From the NCBI GenBank assembly GCA_963576725.1, contig OY755239.1:62104953-62168952 (forward strand): DNA of 64,000 nt, given 5' to 3'. Below are positions 29,327 to 40,351 of this stretch, one piece after another (within the stretch, counting starts at the first letter, position 1; each line of letters opens with the position of its first letter). The position numbers were made by a program, and so were the translations under genes. This DNA is from Azorinus chamasolen (taxonomy: Eukaryota; Mollusca; Bivalvia; Cardiida; Solecurtidae). The notes beneath the pieces are model-generated. The model made no database searches. It saw only the letters and a list, made by a program, of their open reading frames with translations, and was not told the DNA's origin.

Positions 29327-30152
29327 TGTGTAAGAAGTCTATTGTCCTACTGCTTCCAAAAAAGACAAATATTAATAAACTTCCTGTCTGTTTGTCCGTC
29401 TTTCTGTGTTATTATGCGTTCGGGGAATTTGGACTCTGAAAGAAGTTCAGGTAACAATATCGCTACTTGGTAACTGTATCATGAATGTTAGTAAGGAAGT
29501 TATTATTTGAGCTGAAAAAAAGATTACTAAGACACAATTACATTGTTTGGAAGGTACTAAACATATTTTGCTCAATAAAGTCAGTCATGCAAAATGCTTG
29601 GTAGCTATGCTCACCTAAATTATAAATATGAAAGAAAGTTCATCATGGGGATCGCCTTAGCAAAGGACGTGTCAAAGCAAACATTCGGAAACATAGCTTC
29701 AATTTAGGCATAAGTTGTTGACGTATTGGATAAACTTGGCTTCAAAACAGGTCAACTATTGTATAGAGATTTAAACTCGTCTATAATTATCAACGGTTGG
29801 AAATCACAAAGTTTCAAACTCGAAAGGGGGTTAAGCAAGGTTATCCTCTTTCAGCGCAACTTTTCATTAGTGTAACTGAAATTGTATCGAGTAAAATACG
29901 ATCGAACCAAAATATTTCGGGTATGTGTGTTAATTTGGAAACGTTGTCAAGAAAAGCCTTAAAACTAACACAGCTAGTAGACGACACGACCTTATTGTTG
30001 AAGCATATCGATGGAATTCCCACGGTTATTAAAGAAATAGACAATTCCGGCACACACTCTGGATTACGACTAAATATAAGCAAAACAATTTGGTATGCGC
30101 ATTGGAAATTAAACCAAACAAAGAAAAGTTTATTCACGGTATAAATATTCTG

Positions 30153-30310
30153 AAAATATGTGATCCTTCGAAAGCAAAAAACGAAATGCAACATGAGAAA
30201 ATTGCAGACTCGGTTTTATTGAGTCTGATCATGAGTAGTAATTAAAGGTGCACTAATCACGCCCCCTAGCCCCGGCTTAAGCAGTATTCAATTTTCAAAA
30301 CTAATATTCC
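30153..30310 (+). repeat. repeat R copy inside the LINE relic
   Basis: It matches 60127 onward through gtgatccttcgaaagc, gagaaaattgcagactcgg, ttttattgagtctg, and cggcttaagcagtattcaat. The LINE reading resumes after ttttcaaaactaatattccc. Confidence 0.65.
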
Positions 30311-31493
30311 CGAAGGAAGTTCTAAATTTCGAACAAGTTCAAGCTTTAGGCATCTTCTTCGGAACTGACACAGTTAGCGTCTTTACTATCAAAATAAAAC
30401 TACACCAATGCCAGCTTCTTATTAATACATGGAACAAAAGGACTTTGGCGTTTTATTGTAAAGTAACTGTTATAAAATATTTACTTTTATCGAAACTAGC
30501 ATACCTAGGTCAATCTATAACAATGCCCAAAGAATAATCGATAAACTGAACACAATTCTAAATTCCTTTGGAGTTATAAAAACGAAAATATCAAAACGCA
30601 ATACATTGATAGGTTCAATACATGAAACATACATTAACACACTGCAATTGAAAGGGATATAGGCGCTTAGTGACAATTCCAAAGCAAATTGGAAAGTTCT
30701 ACAGTGATGCAGCCAGGTCGCGGATCGCGCGATTCCCTCCTTTTTTCTGAGAATCCACCCCTTCTTTTCATTGGAATGGGCGCCTAGTCGCGCACTAAAG
30801 TTCCGATATTACTTTGCTAAAAAGCTGTTAAAGCAGTTTGTAGCGAATACCGGTATAGCGATTCTGAATCGGATGTTTATCAACTGGTATGTATTAGTAA
30901 GGCTAAAACGCGGTCGATGCAGTAACTTAGCTATCAAATTCTATGGGACCTCGGAAATTCCAGATACGCGAACAGTTGTCTGCCCAAAATCTACAGCTTT
31001 TGTGAATACTCTTTTAAATAATAGTGCTTATGATAAAACAATAAAACACCACTCACAAATGCATGTCCCGGTCCGACTTTTAGTCTATGCCCGTAACATG
31101 AATGAATGATCTGACTTTTAGTTAAATCAAATGGAAACCGTAAAAACGTGCGTCTGCTGTAAATATCGTCAAATAACAAAACATTAAAGAAAATCAACGA
31201 CTACTTTGGGGTAGGTACCCTTACTATAACCAATTCAGCCCAATTCAAGTGTCAAAGATACGTAACAGAGTTTTTCAGCTTCTACGAGTGGGAGACATTC
31301 CCATAGAAAGCGGCGAAATTGACCGTGTCGAATCCATTCGCTAGATTTGCATTGATATTGTTGTGAAATAAAAAAAATCCCCCGTTTTTTAACAAATGGC
31401 CCCTAATTTTCAAAGGAAAGGGGGGGGGGGGTCGCCCCTCTTTTTAAAATCCTAGCTGAAACACTGGTTTATTTCTGAACCAATACGGTAATA

Positions 31494-32620
31494 ATCTTTT
31501 TAATCCCCCACTGCATAGCGGAGGGGGGTGGTTATAGGAATGGCCTTCGTCTGTCTGTCTGTCCGTCCGTCTGTTTGTCTGTCTGTCTGTCCGTAACAAT
31601 TTCGTGTTCGCTCCATATCTCCTATACCCCTTGAAGGATTTTCAAGAAACTTGCCTCAAATGTTAACCAAGTTGAGGCGATGTGCAGAACATATGTGGCA
31701 GATATGTCGGCTCAAGGTCAAGGTCACATTTGAAGGTTAAGAGTTTTAACCTTCAATTTCCATTGCATTTTTGTGTCCGCTCCATATCTTCCAAACCCTT
31801 TGAAGGATTTTCATGAAACTTGAGTCAAATGTTAACCAAATTAAGACGATGTGCAGAACACATGTGTCAGTCATGTCGGCTCAAGTTCAAGGTCACATTT
31901 GAAGGTCAAGTGTTTAAACCTTCAGTTGCCATTACAGTTTCGTGTCCTCTCCATATCTTCTAAACCCTTTGAAGGATTTTCATAAAACTTGAGTCAAATA
32001 TTAAATGAACTGAGACGATGTGCAGAACCCATGCGCAGTCATGTTGGCTCAAGGTCAAGGTCACGTTTGAAGGTCAAGTGTGCTAACCATTAATTTCCGT
32101 TACATTTTCGTGTCCGCTCCATGTCTTCTAAAGCCTTTGAAGGATTTTCATAAAAGTTTAGTTAAATGTTAGCTAAATTGAGACGATGTGCAGAACACAT
32201 GTGCCAGTCATGTCGGCATAAGGTCAAGGTCACATTTGAAGATCAAGTGTTCTTACCTTCAATTTCCATTATAGTTTCGTTATCTCCTATACCCTTGAAG
32301 GATTTTCAAGAAACTTTCCTCAAATGTTAACCACGTTGAGGCAATGTGCAGAACATATGTGGCAGTCATGTCGGCTCAAGGTCAAGGTCACATTTGAAGG
32401 CCAAGTGATTTAATCTTCAATTTCCATTACATTTCGTGTCCGCTCCATATCTTCTAAACCATTTGAAGGATTTTCATAAAACTTGAGTCAAATATTAACC
32501 GAATTGAGATGATGTGCAGAACACATGTGGCAGTCATGTCGGCTCAAGGTCAAGGTGAAGGTCACATTTGAAAGTCGTGTTCTTACCTTCAGTTTCCATT
32601 ATATTTGATAGACCATGTGT
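31494..32620 (+). repeat. pearl-like element with six ~168-bp tandem units
   Basis: The landmark tgaaggattttca recurs at about 31632, 31801, 31970, 32138, 32296 and 32464, so the period is near 168 with one 158-bp unit. Each unit holds gtccgctccatatctt, gttaaccaaattgag, acgatgtgcagaacac, gtcatgtcggctcaaggtc and caaggtcacatttgaag. A ccgtctgt microsatellite precedes the array and a G-rich palindrome-like head (cccccactgc...gaggggg) starts it. This is the architecture of bivalve pearl elements (microsatellite plus ~160-bp cores). It sits inside the LINE relic. Confidence 0.75.
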
Positions 32621-32809
32621 ACTCTAACTTTGACACCCAGTCCGGAGTGTTTCCACTACCTTACACAGACCATTTCTTGACCTGGATTATGCTACCACAG
32701 TGAAATCATTATTGGTAATTAATTATGTGGCGGCGGTGGGGGATACAGCTGTCCTTTGGACTGCCTTGTGATATTTAATATTTAATATGAATATTTACCC
32801 GTTTAAATC
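32621..32809. other. short unassigned spacer in the LINE relic
   Basis: This may be the 3' end of the pearl-like element or LINE sequence too decayed to read. I see no feature. Confidence 0.3.
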
Positions 32810-34144
32810 ATTACCATAACCTAAGCTAAAACTTCCAAAATTTTACAAAGACGTAATCGAAGTATTTATAAAATTAAAGAAATGTAAGAAACAAACTAAC
32901 TGTACAACATACCATGAAATACGAAATCAAATCATATGGGGAAATAGGTACATTAAACACAAAGACATAATTTGTATTGATGACATTGTGAATAATAGTA
33001 AACTATATGAGGAAATTGTCTACAACATATAAATGAATAGATCAAATTGGATTGCTGAATTTGCTTTATTAAAGAGGAGGTCCCTACAATGATCGCATAT
33101 TTTCAATAACATCATAAACCTTGGTATTTGTTATGCTCTATCATTATTATGAAGGTTCCCAATTTGAACTTATATCGAAAAATGCCCCTGTGATACAAAT
33201 AAACCGATTCCATCAATAACTGATAATTTGTGTTCTACAACACAATATTATCGGCCTTTTCCGTTAATCTTCCGCATTTTGCCGATGATCACCCGATCCC
33301 TCCATTGTTTACGCAATAGCTTTCTCGGAAGTGGTCGGAGAATCGCGAATAGGGCGAACAGTTACGAAACTAAAACTCAACCCGAATAAAACTGAAACAT
33401 CGGGGAGTAAAACCGGGATCGGCGATATCAAACACTTGGATGTGTTGTCATTATAAACGGTAATTTAACGGGGCTTTTTGTTAAATACTACTTTTCAGCA
33501 TATAAACTAATGAGTTTTGTATATTTTAAGTGTTTATGAAACGCGTCAAATGTAGGGACATCCCCTTTAAACAAATGCATTCCGATTGAATGGGAAAAGA
33601 TGCTCCGGTCAGAGGATTCGATTAACACTAAAATCAAACGTAATCTAATAATTTCAGTTGGCAAAGTTCTTTTGAACGAGTTACAAACAAATAAGAATGC
33701 TATTTATTTCAAATAAATTTGTAAAACCTTATGTCCATGGTTATTGGGAAATTTTCCATAGACCATTCAATCAACTGGAACTCAGTGTATCATATATTCT
33801 TGCTCAAAATGTGCTGTTGTAGTCCCGCTAGACCATGTATTAACAAGGTGATTCTCTTGCTCACGCGCTGTTGTTGACCGGTTTTAATTATACCTATTCG
33901 GGGCCTAAGGACGCGAATGCTACAGCGTTTTGGCCTAAGCTAGGTGAACGCCGGGGTGTGAGTATTTCCAGGAGCACCGACAATGAACTGTTTTTAGTGA
34001 TAGACATATGAAATGAAATTCTGTGTAAACGGTATTTGATACAATTATGAATTGACGTCGAAAAGAAAACAGTGGCCCGGCAACAGCATAAATCGACGAA
34101 GTGTCAAAGAAGTGTATAGTTTTGCTGCCGTTGTTTTGCTTGTA

Positions 34145-34538
34145 CAGTCGACTCTCGTTATATCGAGTTCGTAGGGACCTGTTAAAAACTTCGACTCATC
34201 GAGAGTTCGACTTAAAAAACACATGCCATTTTCTAAAAACCCAGATTCTTTCATTACGTTCACCTAAACAAGCTGCCATATTACAGTCATAAATGTGCTT
34301 GTATACTTAAGTCTGCACATTGTGTAAAGGAATCGCACTATGTGTATATAAAAACTGTACATGTAGATCCATTACTGCGACGAAGTACAAAGTACAAACT
34401 TCTGTCTGGCCTACCCTATTAATAACACCATGTCCAAATTTACAAGGCCCTGTCCAATTTTCAGATCCGTTTTGCCTCTATCGTTGAGTCGAAGTTTTTA
34501 ACAGGTCCCTACGAACTCGACATAACGAGAGTCGACTG
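34145..34538. mobile_element. MITE with ~57-bp TIRs and TA duplication (pogo/Tigger-like)
   Basis: The left terminus CAGTCGACTCTCGTTA and the right terminus, its reverse complement with few changes, pair over about 57 bp (34145-34200 against 34482-34538). Both ends are flanked by TA (34143-34144, 34539-34540). At 394 bp it has no transposase. The TA target and CAGTCGA ends resemble pogo/Tigger-type Tc1/mariner MITEs. Confidence 0.8.
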
Positions 34539-34597
34539 TATTTTGAAGAATTAAATTGATGCAGGAGAGCAGAAATGTTGTTTTATGCAAGAATAGC

Positions 34598-34735
34598 GTT
34601 AATACATGTTTGTTTTAGGGCAATAACATCTGCAGTGTCCCTCGGGAATGTTGTTGCCCTCGCCCTTCGGGCTCGGGCCAACAACAGTCCATCGGGACAC
34701 TGCAGATGTTATTGCCCGAAAAGACGTGTATTAAC
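34598..34735. repeat. 100-138 bp near-perfect palindrome flanked by TTAA
   Basis: The core 34618-34717 is a hairpin whose outer 24 bases (gggcaataacatctgcagtg and on) pair perfectly, with further pairing into a GCCC-TTCG-GGGC tip. The pairing continues weakly to gttaatac/gtattaac. TTAA occurs on both sides (34599-34602, 34731-34734), which fits a piggyBac-type target. It interrupts the LINE relic. Confidence 0.75.
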
Positions 34736-35220
34736 CCTCTAATAAACCATATCATTACTGATAACAGACCCAACAACTTCGGAATAAGACATAAAATTGA
34801 ACCGACAAATGAAAGCTTATTTATATCTAATATCAAAAATCCACCTAACTGCTTACTTTGTAACCAAAAGGGAACACTCGACCACTTTTTCCTCACTTGC
34901 CCTTGTGTAACATCCTTTTGGACTACATTGTCCACTTTTTTTAAACGTATTGGCATACATAATTTTTTACAGTCGCTATACTACATCGTCATGGGTTACA
35001 AATATGCATATCAAGGATACGATATAACATCATTCTAAGCTATATCAGCTACTGTATCAACAAAGTGTACATGATCAGCGAACGCCATACAAAAGCATTC
35101 TATATTTTAATAACATTTATGGGTGAAATTAAAACTCTGAATGCTTTTTATAAAAAAAAAATAGCACACCCTATTATGCTAAATAAATTTATGAACTGTC
35201 TTCAGGAAAACACTTCTTAA

Positions 35221-35437
35221 CCCTTTCGCTGCCAATTTCGGATCTGAGATTACCTATGCAAACAGTTTGGATCCAGATGAGACGCCGAGTAACTTGGCGT
35301 CTCATCAGGATCCAAACTGTTTGTTACTGTTTGTTACTGTTATTATGTTTTTAAAATTAAAATGAAGAAAATCAAAATAATGAAAATTTGTAGCAGACGA
35401 CAAAGTTAGCAGAAGACAGAGTTTGGCAGCGAAAGGG
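35221..35437. mobile_element. 217-bp MITE with 15-bp TIRs and TTAA duplication
   Basis: The ends CCCTTTCGCTGCCAA and TTGGCAGCGAAAGGG are perfect inverted repeats, directly flanked by TTAA on both sides (35217-35220, 35438-35441). CCC ends with TTAA targets are the piggyBac signature. Inside, 35259-35322 is the fold-back hairpin of the GCAAACAG family (gcaaacagtttggatcc...ggatccaaactgtttg). This ties that hairpin family to piggyBac-like MITEs. Confidence 0.85.
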
Positions 35438-35944
35438 TTAATTAAATTTCAAACTCACGCTGGTCTTCGCTTCAAGACAGAAACGATGATACAGCTCATG
35501 TTTGTAAATTAATGTCTGTCGGACATTGGTCTTTATATACTAAAGATTTTTTTTAAAAAATACAGACAAGAAAGCAATACCCCACTATAATGGCAAATGC
35601 CTATGTTGCATAATGTGCTATTGTATTGTTTAAAGTTCCAACAGTCTTGTTATATGTTGAATGTATGAATATGTACTATATTTTACCTTTCAGATGTCCA
35701 GTGTAAAATAACTGATACATCGGACCTTGTATTATAGTCTCGTCCGATTGACTCTTTCTGTCTGATTCAGTCATAAAGCAATCACATTGTTTATTTAATG
35801 GAATATTAAATGACCCTTTGTACAACATAAACAGGATTTTTCAAAACAAGAAGTAAGAGCGTAGTGAATGAGGTACTTCATTCATTTTGTTTAAGTAAAC
35901 TGTACATGTTATGTATTCCTTATCGTTTTTATATCGATTTTCAG

Positions 35945-36109
35945 ATATTGGATATTAGAAATTCTCTCTTCCGTTCTGCATATTGCAATGTAGGCGAGGA
36001 AGAACTACAGAACTACCTGCAAAAAACCTTACAATTCCTAAATGGATTTACGCATGATTCTGACAGTGAATGGCAGTACATACGGACAGCAATCAAGAAA
36101 ATAACCGAG
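35945..36109 (+). CDS. DUF4559 gene, coding exon 2
   Basis: The acceptor (ttttatatcgattttcag) at 35944 and donor (GAG/GTTAGT) at 36110 bound exactly 55 codons in phase 0, matching exon 1. The protein has LDIRNSLFRSA followed by EEELQNYLQKTLQFLNGF, which parallels the family's VIKCRNEIMHSS...F.MKIQNFLNEF stretch, as I remember CXorf38. The RN..(F/H) core of that motif is typical of HEPN-like helices, so the domain may be HEPN-related (inference). The 14.6-kb intron between exons 1 and 2 holds E2 and many other elements. Confidence 0.8.
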
Positions 36110-36284
36110 GTTAGTGTTTTCAAAATAAATACCGTCCAGCCTGTAAAGTGATATTGTAAATAAATGGCTTTAAGCGAAAAGTTACCAAACACATTTTAAA
36201 AAACTGTGTTAAATACATAGAACTCTTATCATAACATACTACTTAAAACTGAATTGTATTATTATCCGACATCTGCCGTTTCAG

Positions 36285-36482
36285 CTGCAAACAACGGAAG
36301 TGCCCGCTTCTTTCGAAACAAAGCTGCAATTGTCAGACTTAAAAGAAAAGACAATTCCGCTGAAGAAGCCATTCAGTGCCATTGAAACAGAAACAGAAAT
36401 AGACACGCTGAAGAAAGACGAAAGCCTAAAACCCAGTCTACTTGCTACAGATTTGAATGAATCAATAGCGGCAGTGGAACAG
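36285..36482 (+). CDS. DUF4559 gene, coding exon 3
   Basis: The acceptor (atctgccgtttcag) and donor (CAG/GTACGG) bound 66 codons, again phase 0 at both ends. The residues are polar, with two acidic-lysine stretches (SDLKEKTIPLKKP, DTLKKDESLKP) and no known domain. The intron before it is only 175 bp. It fits a linker between the DUF4559 module and a C-terminal part. The downstream exons were not found with confidence. Confidence 0.65.
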
Positions 36483-36640
36483 GTACGGTAATATGGCGAC
36501 ACACATAATTAATTGATACAAACCTGAAAGCATCCATCATTTTTTAATTCATTGGTTTTGTAAAGAACGAATAGAAAAACATGTGGAAATGTATGACAGA
36601 ATTGTTTATATTTAACCACTAACATGACCGTTTTAAACCC
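36483..36640. other. start of an intron; nothing else seen
   Basis: AT-rich intron sequence after the exon 3 donor and before a retroelement tail. Confidence 0.4.
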
Positions 36641-36850
36641 CGAGTGACATCCAATGTGGTTAATCCATCTTTCCCTTATTGTTTGTTTGTTATGTCTTTG
36701 TGCGTCTCTTTGCGTATTTTATATACATGTACATTTGCTGTTTTGCTGTTGATGCTGTTCGGGCGTTTATGTTTTATATGCGGTGTTTCTTGCATGACTC
36801 CTACATGTGCTTTTCCTGTACTCGATAGAATTTTCACACCCGTCAATATA
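36640..36850 (+). repeat. RT-A family 3' tail, solo copy
   Basis: It reads cgagtgacatccaatgtgg, then tgtctttgtgcgtctctttg, gtacatttgctgtt, gctgttcgggcg and cttgcatgactcc, the same words and order as 37668-37910. Confidence 0.6.
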
Positions 36851-36960
36851 TAATCTCTCTATAAATATAATATAATCTATTTCGTATGCCATAATTTTCA
36901 TATGTCCATATATATTATTGACTCTGAAAACAGATAAGAGTTTTAATAAAATCTACAAGA

Positions 36961-37910
36961 GTAATGCGTGTTATATCTCAACTTATTCGTTTTGCTAGAG
37001 CTTGTTCATCTATTGACGATTTTAACAGTCGAAATCTCATTTTAACTGAAAAACTGCTTAAGCAAGGATATAGATACCATAAACTAAGAAAAACTTTCTC
37101 TAAATTTTACTATCGAAATCTCTCGCTTATTGGCAAGTACAAATGTAATCTCAAGGTGCTTCTGCGACACGGTATTTCACATCCTGAATTTTATGGTGAT
37201 GCGATTTACAAACTTCGTAAAATTATTGGACATACCCATTTTCTTACTTTGTTCATCAAATATATAAAACAATTCATTAAAAAGGGATATGATCCTGTAG
37301 TACTACAACATACTGCATGTTTGGTTGTGAACCCTTTTACAGTTGGCAATCACGCTGGCCTCTTTGCATGTACGCCGACAAGAAAGGTTTAGTACTCTAT
37401 GAAGGCGACCTCTTAAATCCAGAAATGGAAGGAGAACGTCGGATATTTGTACTATTTCATTTTTGTCGTACCCTTTATTACTTTTCTACAGTTACTCTGT
37501 TTGCAGCTCAATCATTGAGTACACTAACGATAGGTGGATACAGTATGTTCACTTAAATGTTTTTTCGTTATACATGCACTTTACCACTGTATTTGCTGTC
37601 GCGGTTGTTGTAGATTAGTTTGAGAGGGGATACGTTTATTTACGCTGTTTGTCTTTTAGGATGGGGATGGAATAAGGGTGAGGTTGGGCGCCCATAAACC
37701 GGTTTAACCCCCCAGTGACTTTTGTCACTGACCGTTCCAAGGCGGTACTTCCATCTTCCTCCTATTGTATGTTTGTTTTGTCTTTGTGCGTCTCTTGTTG
37801 TTTTTTCTACTTATGTACATTTGCTGTTTCCTTGTATTGCTGTTCGGGCGAGTGTTTGTTCTGTATGTGGTGTTTCCTGCATGACTCATTTTTGTACTTT
37901 TAGGATTTAA
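36961..37910 (+). pseudogene. 5'-truncated RT-A element: C-terminal domain plus 3' tail
   Basis: An open frame from 36964 to 37392 encodes 142 residues with QLIRFARACSSIDDFNSRN, LLKQGYRYHKLRKTFSKFY, HPEFYGDAIYKLRKIIG and QHTACLVVNPF. This is the domain downstream of RT in the family, as the copies at 27730, 58371 and 63001 show. It is followed by untranslated sequence and a tail (37668-37910) with ggggatggaataagg, tttaaccccccagtgac, ttccaaggcggtac, and gtatgtggtgtttcctgcatg. This copy shows best that the dispersed tails belong to this element. The N-terminal RT is missing, as usual for target-primed insertion. Confidence 0.65.
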
Positions 37911-38888
37911 AATGACAAAGATGACATAAATATGACTGCCAAATTATTTCAAAGCTGTAGATTTTTTTCAAATTTCCTGCCCGACTTCTATTCTATGTTT
38001 GTCAACATTTCGACTTTTGTCTTATGGCCATACCGTTTCTTGTTTGATGGTGTTTGGTGCGGGGTCAGTTCGTATGTGGCTCTCCCTGTTTGACTATTTT
38101 TTCCATATTTATCTTATACCACATACAAAAGAGACATGGCAACAGCAATAATTAAAGGATCTGCTGACAAGTCTGTAGCACGATTAGATCCTTTCCTTTC
38201 TGAATTCCAAAAGAAGTATGTTGTCTACTCCTCGCGTTATATAGTAAAACATAAAAGCTGAAATCGTAAGGTCTAAAATGCATACTGCTAACATATTTCT
38301 GTATCAGGTCCTTGTAAACCACGTTCAAGGCTAAGTATGACTACCACATATGCAATAATTGCTGACGTAGACGTGATAGAAAAATTAATGAATAAGTATA
38401 ATCTTATTAAAAATTCTGAAGGGAGGTGATCCCCCGAGAGCAAAAATTCCAACACAAAAAGAGAAAATTGCAGACTTAAGTCACGTACTTGATGATTATG
38501 AATAAGCGATAAACACTAATGGTCAATGAAATTTAACTCGATTATACTTAGGGATAATTACTCGTGGTGAATACAAGTAAATTGGCTCGTAGCATTTACA
38601 GGTATTTAGATATAAATACTAGGGGTATTATGGAGATTTCACATGGATAGATTCAGGTTGTGATTGACTTTCTGAAAACAGATAAAAGTTTTAATTAAAT
38701 CTCAGAATATGCAAAAATCAACAAAACAGTAGTCTGACTGAAAAGCTGATTGGCTAGATACAAAGGAATAACACACCTACCTACATTCCTGTTTACTGAT
38801 ATACCTGTCTATGTAACGCTTTGGTGACTGTATACGATCAATATACGGAACAGGTAGTACAGGTAAATCCCTTAGGTTAACACTATAG
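37911..38888. other. mostly unassigned; contains a partial repeat R
   Basis: Around 38410-38500 attctgaagggaggtgatcc and gagaaaattgcagac match the 5' part of repeat R. The rest is AT-rich without a supported gene. Confidence 0.4.
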
Positions 38889-39290
38889 CACCTTAGTATG
38901 GGTGCTATTTCTAGCCATAACAGTTTTGTATATACAGCCCAAAGCTCTAATATAAATACGTGTGACATTAATCTGAAACATTTGAACGACATTTACATCC
39001 ATTCTCCTGACGAAGAAATATCTGGAATGACACCCTTTTTAACGATAAAAGGAGACATCAATGGCACTACTATAAACTCTAGTGTCAGCACGGATAATGA
39101 AACCTTAATAAAACTCGTCGACATGACATGTCACAAAAGACCTTACGGAAAAGCATTTATTGACTTGACTCTTCTAGGGCACAGCAACACAAAATTGGAT
39201 AGTTTGGAAGTTACACCTGGACTGATAGACGGTAAGCAAAGAGCGGGAATGACACAGTCAGAAATGTACTCGGTGACATTTCCGAAGTAA
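38889..39290 (+). CDS. candidate coding exon or small ORF, no known domain
   Basis: The frame is open from 38889, just after an AG at 38887-38888, to a TAA at 39288-39290. That start would be phase 0, compatible with exon 3 of the DUF4559 gene. A donor-like GG/GTAAGC near 39231 could end it earlier. The residues are polar and well mixed (for example CDINLKHLNDIYIHSPDEE, TPFLTIKGDINGTT). The acceptor's pyrimidine tract is weak. It may be a downstream exon of the gene or an unrelated open frame. Confidence 0.35.
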   Translation, partial: HLSMGAISSHNSFVYTAQSSNINTCDINLKHLNDIYIHSPDEEISGMTPFLTIKGDINGTTINSSVSTDNETLIKLVDMTCHKRPYGKAFIDLTLLGHSNTKLDSLEVTPGLIDGKQRAGMTQSEMYSVTFPK

Positions 39291-39775
39291 CTGTAAAGGA
39301 GCCATTGTGTGTATGGCAGAAAGAACAACGTACACACATTGGGCATCCTCCTTCCATCTCCGGCATGGGCAGTTCAACATCATGGATTTCTCTGTCCTTG
39401 TATGTCATTATACACGAGGAAAATGTGTTGATCAATGTGGGATCGACCACGTAATATGAAGTATTCAACTGGTTCAGAATCAAATTTAGACTAAAACCTC
39501 TACTTGACCGTCGTTTTAATTGTAGATTTGCAAGATAATGTATTTCAACACATGCATTGCTTAGCATTACACATGCTAATTTCAGGACACACTCAGTGTA
39601 TTTTCTTCAAAGCGCGTGTTGTAACCATTTCTGTCCTGGACACTCGTGTACTGTCATTTGCAAACAGTGAGGTTCCAGATCAAAGGGCTCCTAGAGTGGA
39701 CTCTATAGGAAGTGCTCACTTCAATGATCTTCTGGGGTTGCTGTGAATTTTCGTGTGGCATATTATGCATGAAAT

Positions 39776-39955
39776 CTATTCTTTAAAATTACAAATATGA
39801 GTAATGCAGGAAACACCACATACAGAAAAAACAGCCCCCTGAACAGCAACACAAGGAAACAGCAAATGTACAAAACTATAAAAAACATCAAGAGACACAC
39901 AAAGACAAAACAAACATACAGTAGGGGGAATTGTAAGTACCGCATTGGAACCTCT
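39776..39955 (-). repeat. RT-A family 3' tail, solo copy
   Basis: On the plus strand: gagtaatgcaggaaacacc, cagcaacacaaggaaacagc, aaatgtacaaaactat, gagacacacaaagacaaaac and ccgcattggaacc. It is the reverse of the 37668-37910 words. Confidence 0.65.
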
Positions 39956-40255
39956 AAACGATTTTAACTATTATAGCATAAATGCCTGAGGAAACACATT
40001 TTAATTGGATCAACGACGAACAACACGAATGTGTCTATATTTCGATTGACAATTAAATGAATGTAAATGTTTATAAATGTGTTTGAAGCCGTTCTAAACT
40101 TCAAACGTTTCTTAGCATGCATTTTAAGTGATAAAAGGTTTTGCTGAAATATTAAATAAATAAAGACAGACCATCAAGTCTATTAATAAATGATAAAAAG
40201 ACAGCAGTTTCAATTTATTGTTAAAATCTGACTCAGTATTAATATTTTTCTTCAG

Positions 40256-40351
40256 TGCAGTAGAATTTTACAAGACGACTCTTCCCCAAGCTATGTGCGG
40301 GTTCTTCTACAACGGTGTCTTGCGAACTGTACTTCTTCAAGATATAATTGA
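40256..40351 (+). CDS. weak candidate terminal exon
   Basis: A good acceptor (aatatttttcttcag) precedes 31 codons with DDSSPSYVRVLLQRCLANC and a TGA, in phase 0. No domain is recognised. It is listed only because acceptor and phase fit a downstream exon of the same gene. Confidence 0.2.
   Translation, partial: CSRILQDDSSPSYVRVLLQRCLANCTSSRYN

Larger units (their letters stand above)
29797..35040 (+). pseudogene. decayed L1/Tx1-type LINE ORF2, interrupted by other elements
   Basis: Collinear pieces of one ORF2 are visible. RT: RKGVKQGYPLSAQLFISVTE and QLVDDTTLLL (29797-30144). Then LGIFFG and NTWNKRTLAFYCKVTVIKYL (about 30310-30560). Then LPKFYKDVI...NQIIWGNRYI (32810-33060), IPIEWEKML (33560-33720), and finally the C-terminal zinc-like motif PNCLLCNQKGTLDHFFLTCPC and SFWTTL (34740-35040). 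Stops and frame changes are frequent. Insertions include repeat R (30153-30310), the pearl-like array (31494-32620) and two MITEs. RT reads QLVDDT, where ADDT is usual. It is a dead, old copy. Confidence 0.7.

Noticed and set aside
31494..32620. CRISPR-like array
   Set aside because: The units are ~168 bp head-to-tail repeats without unique spacers, in eukaryotic DNA.
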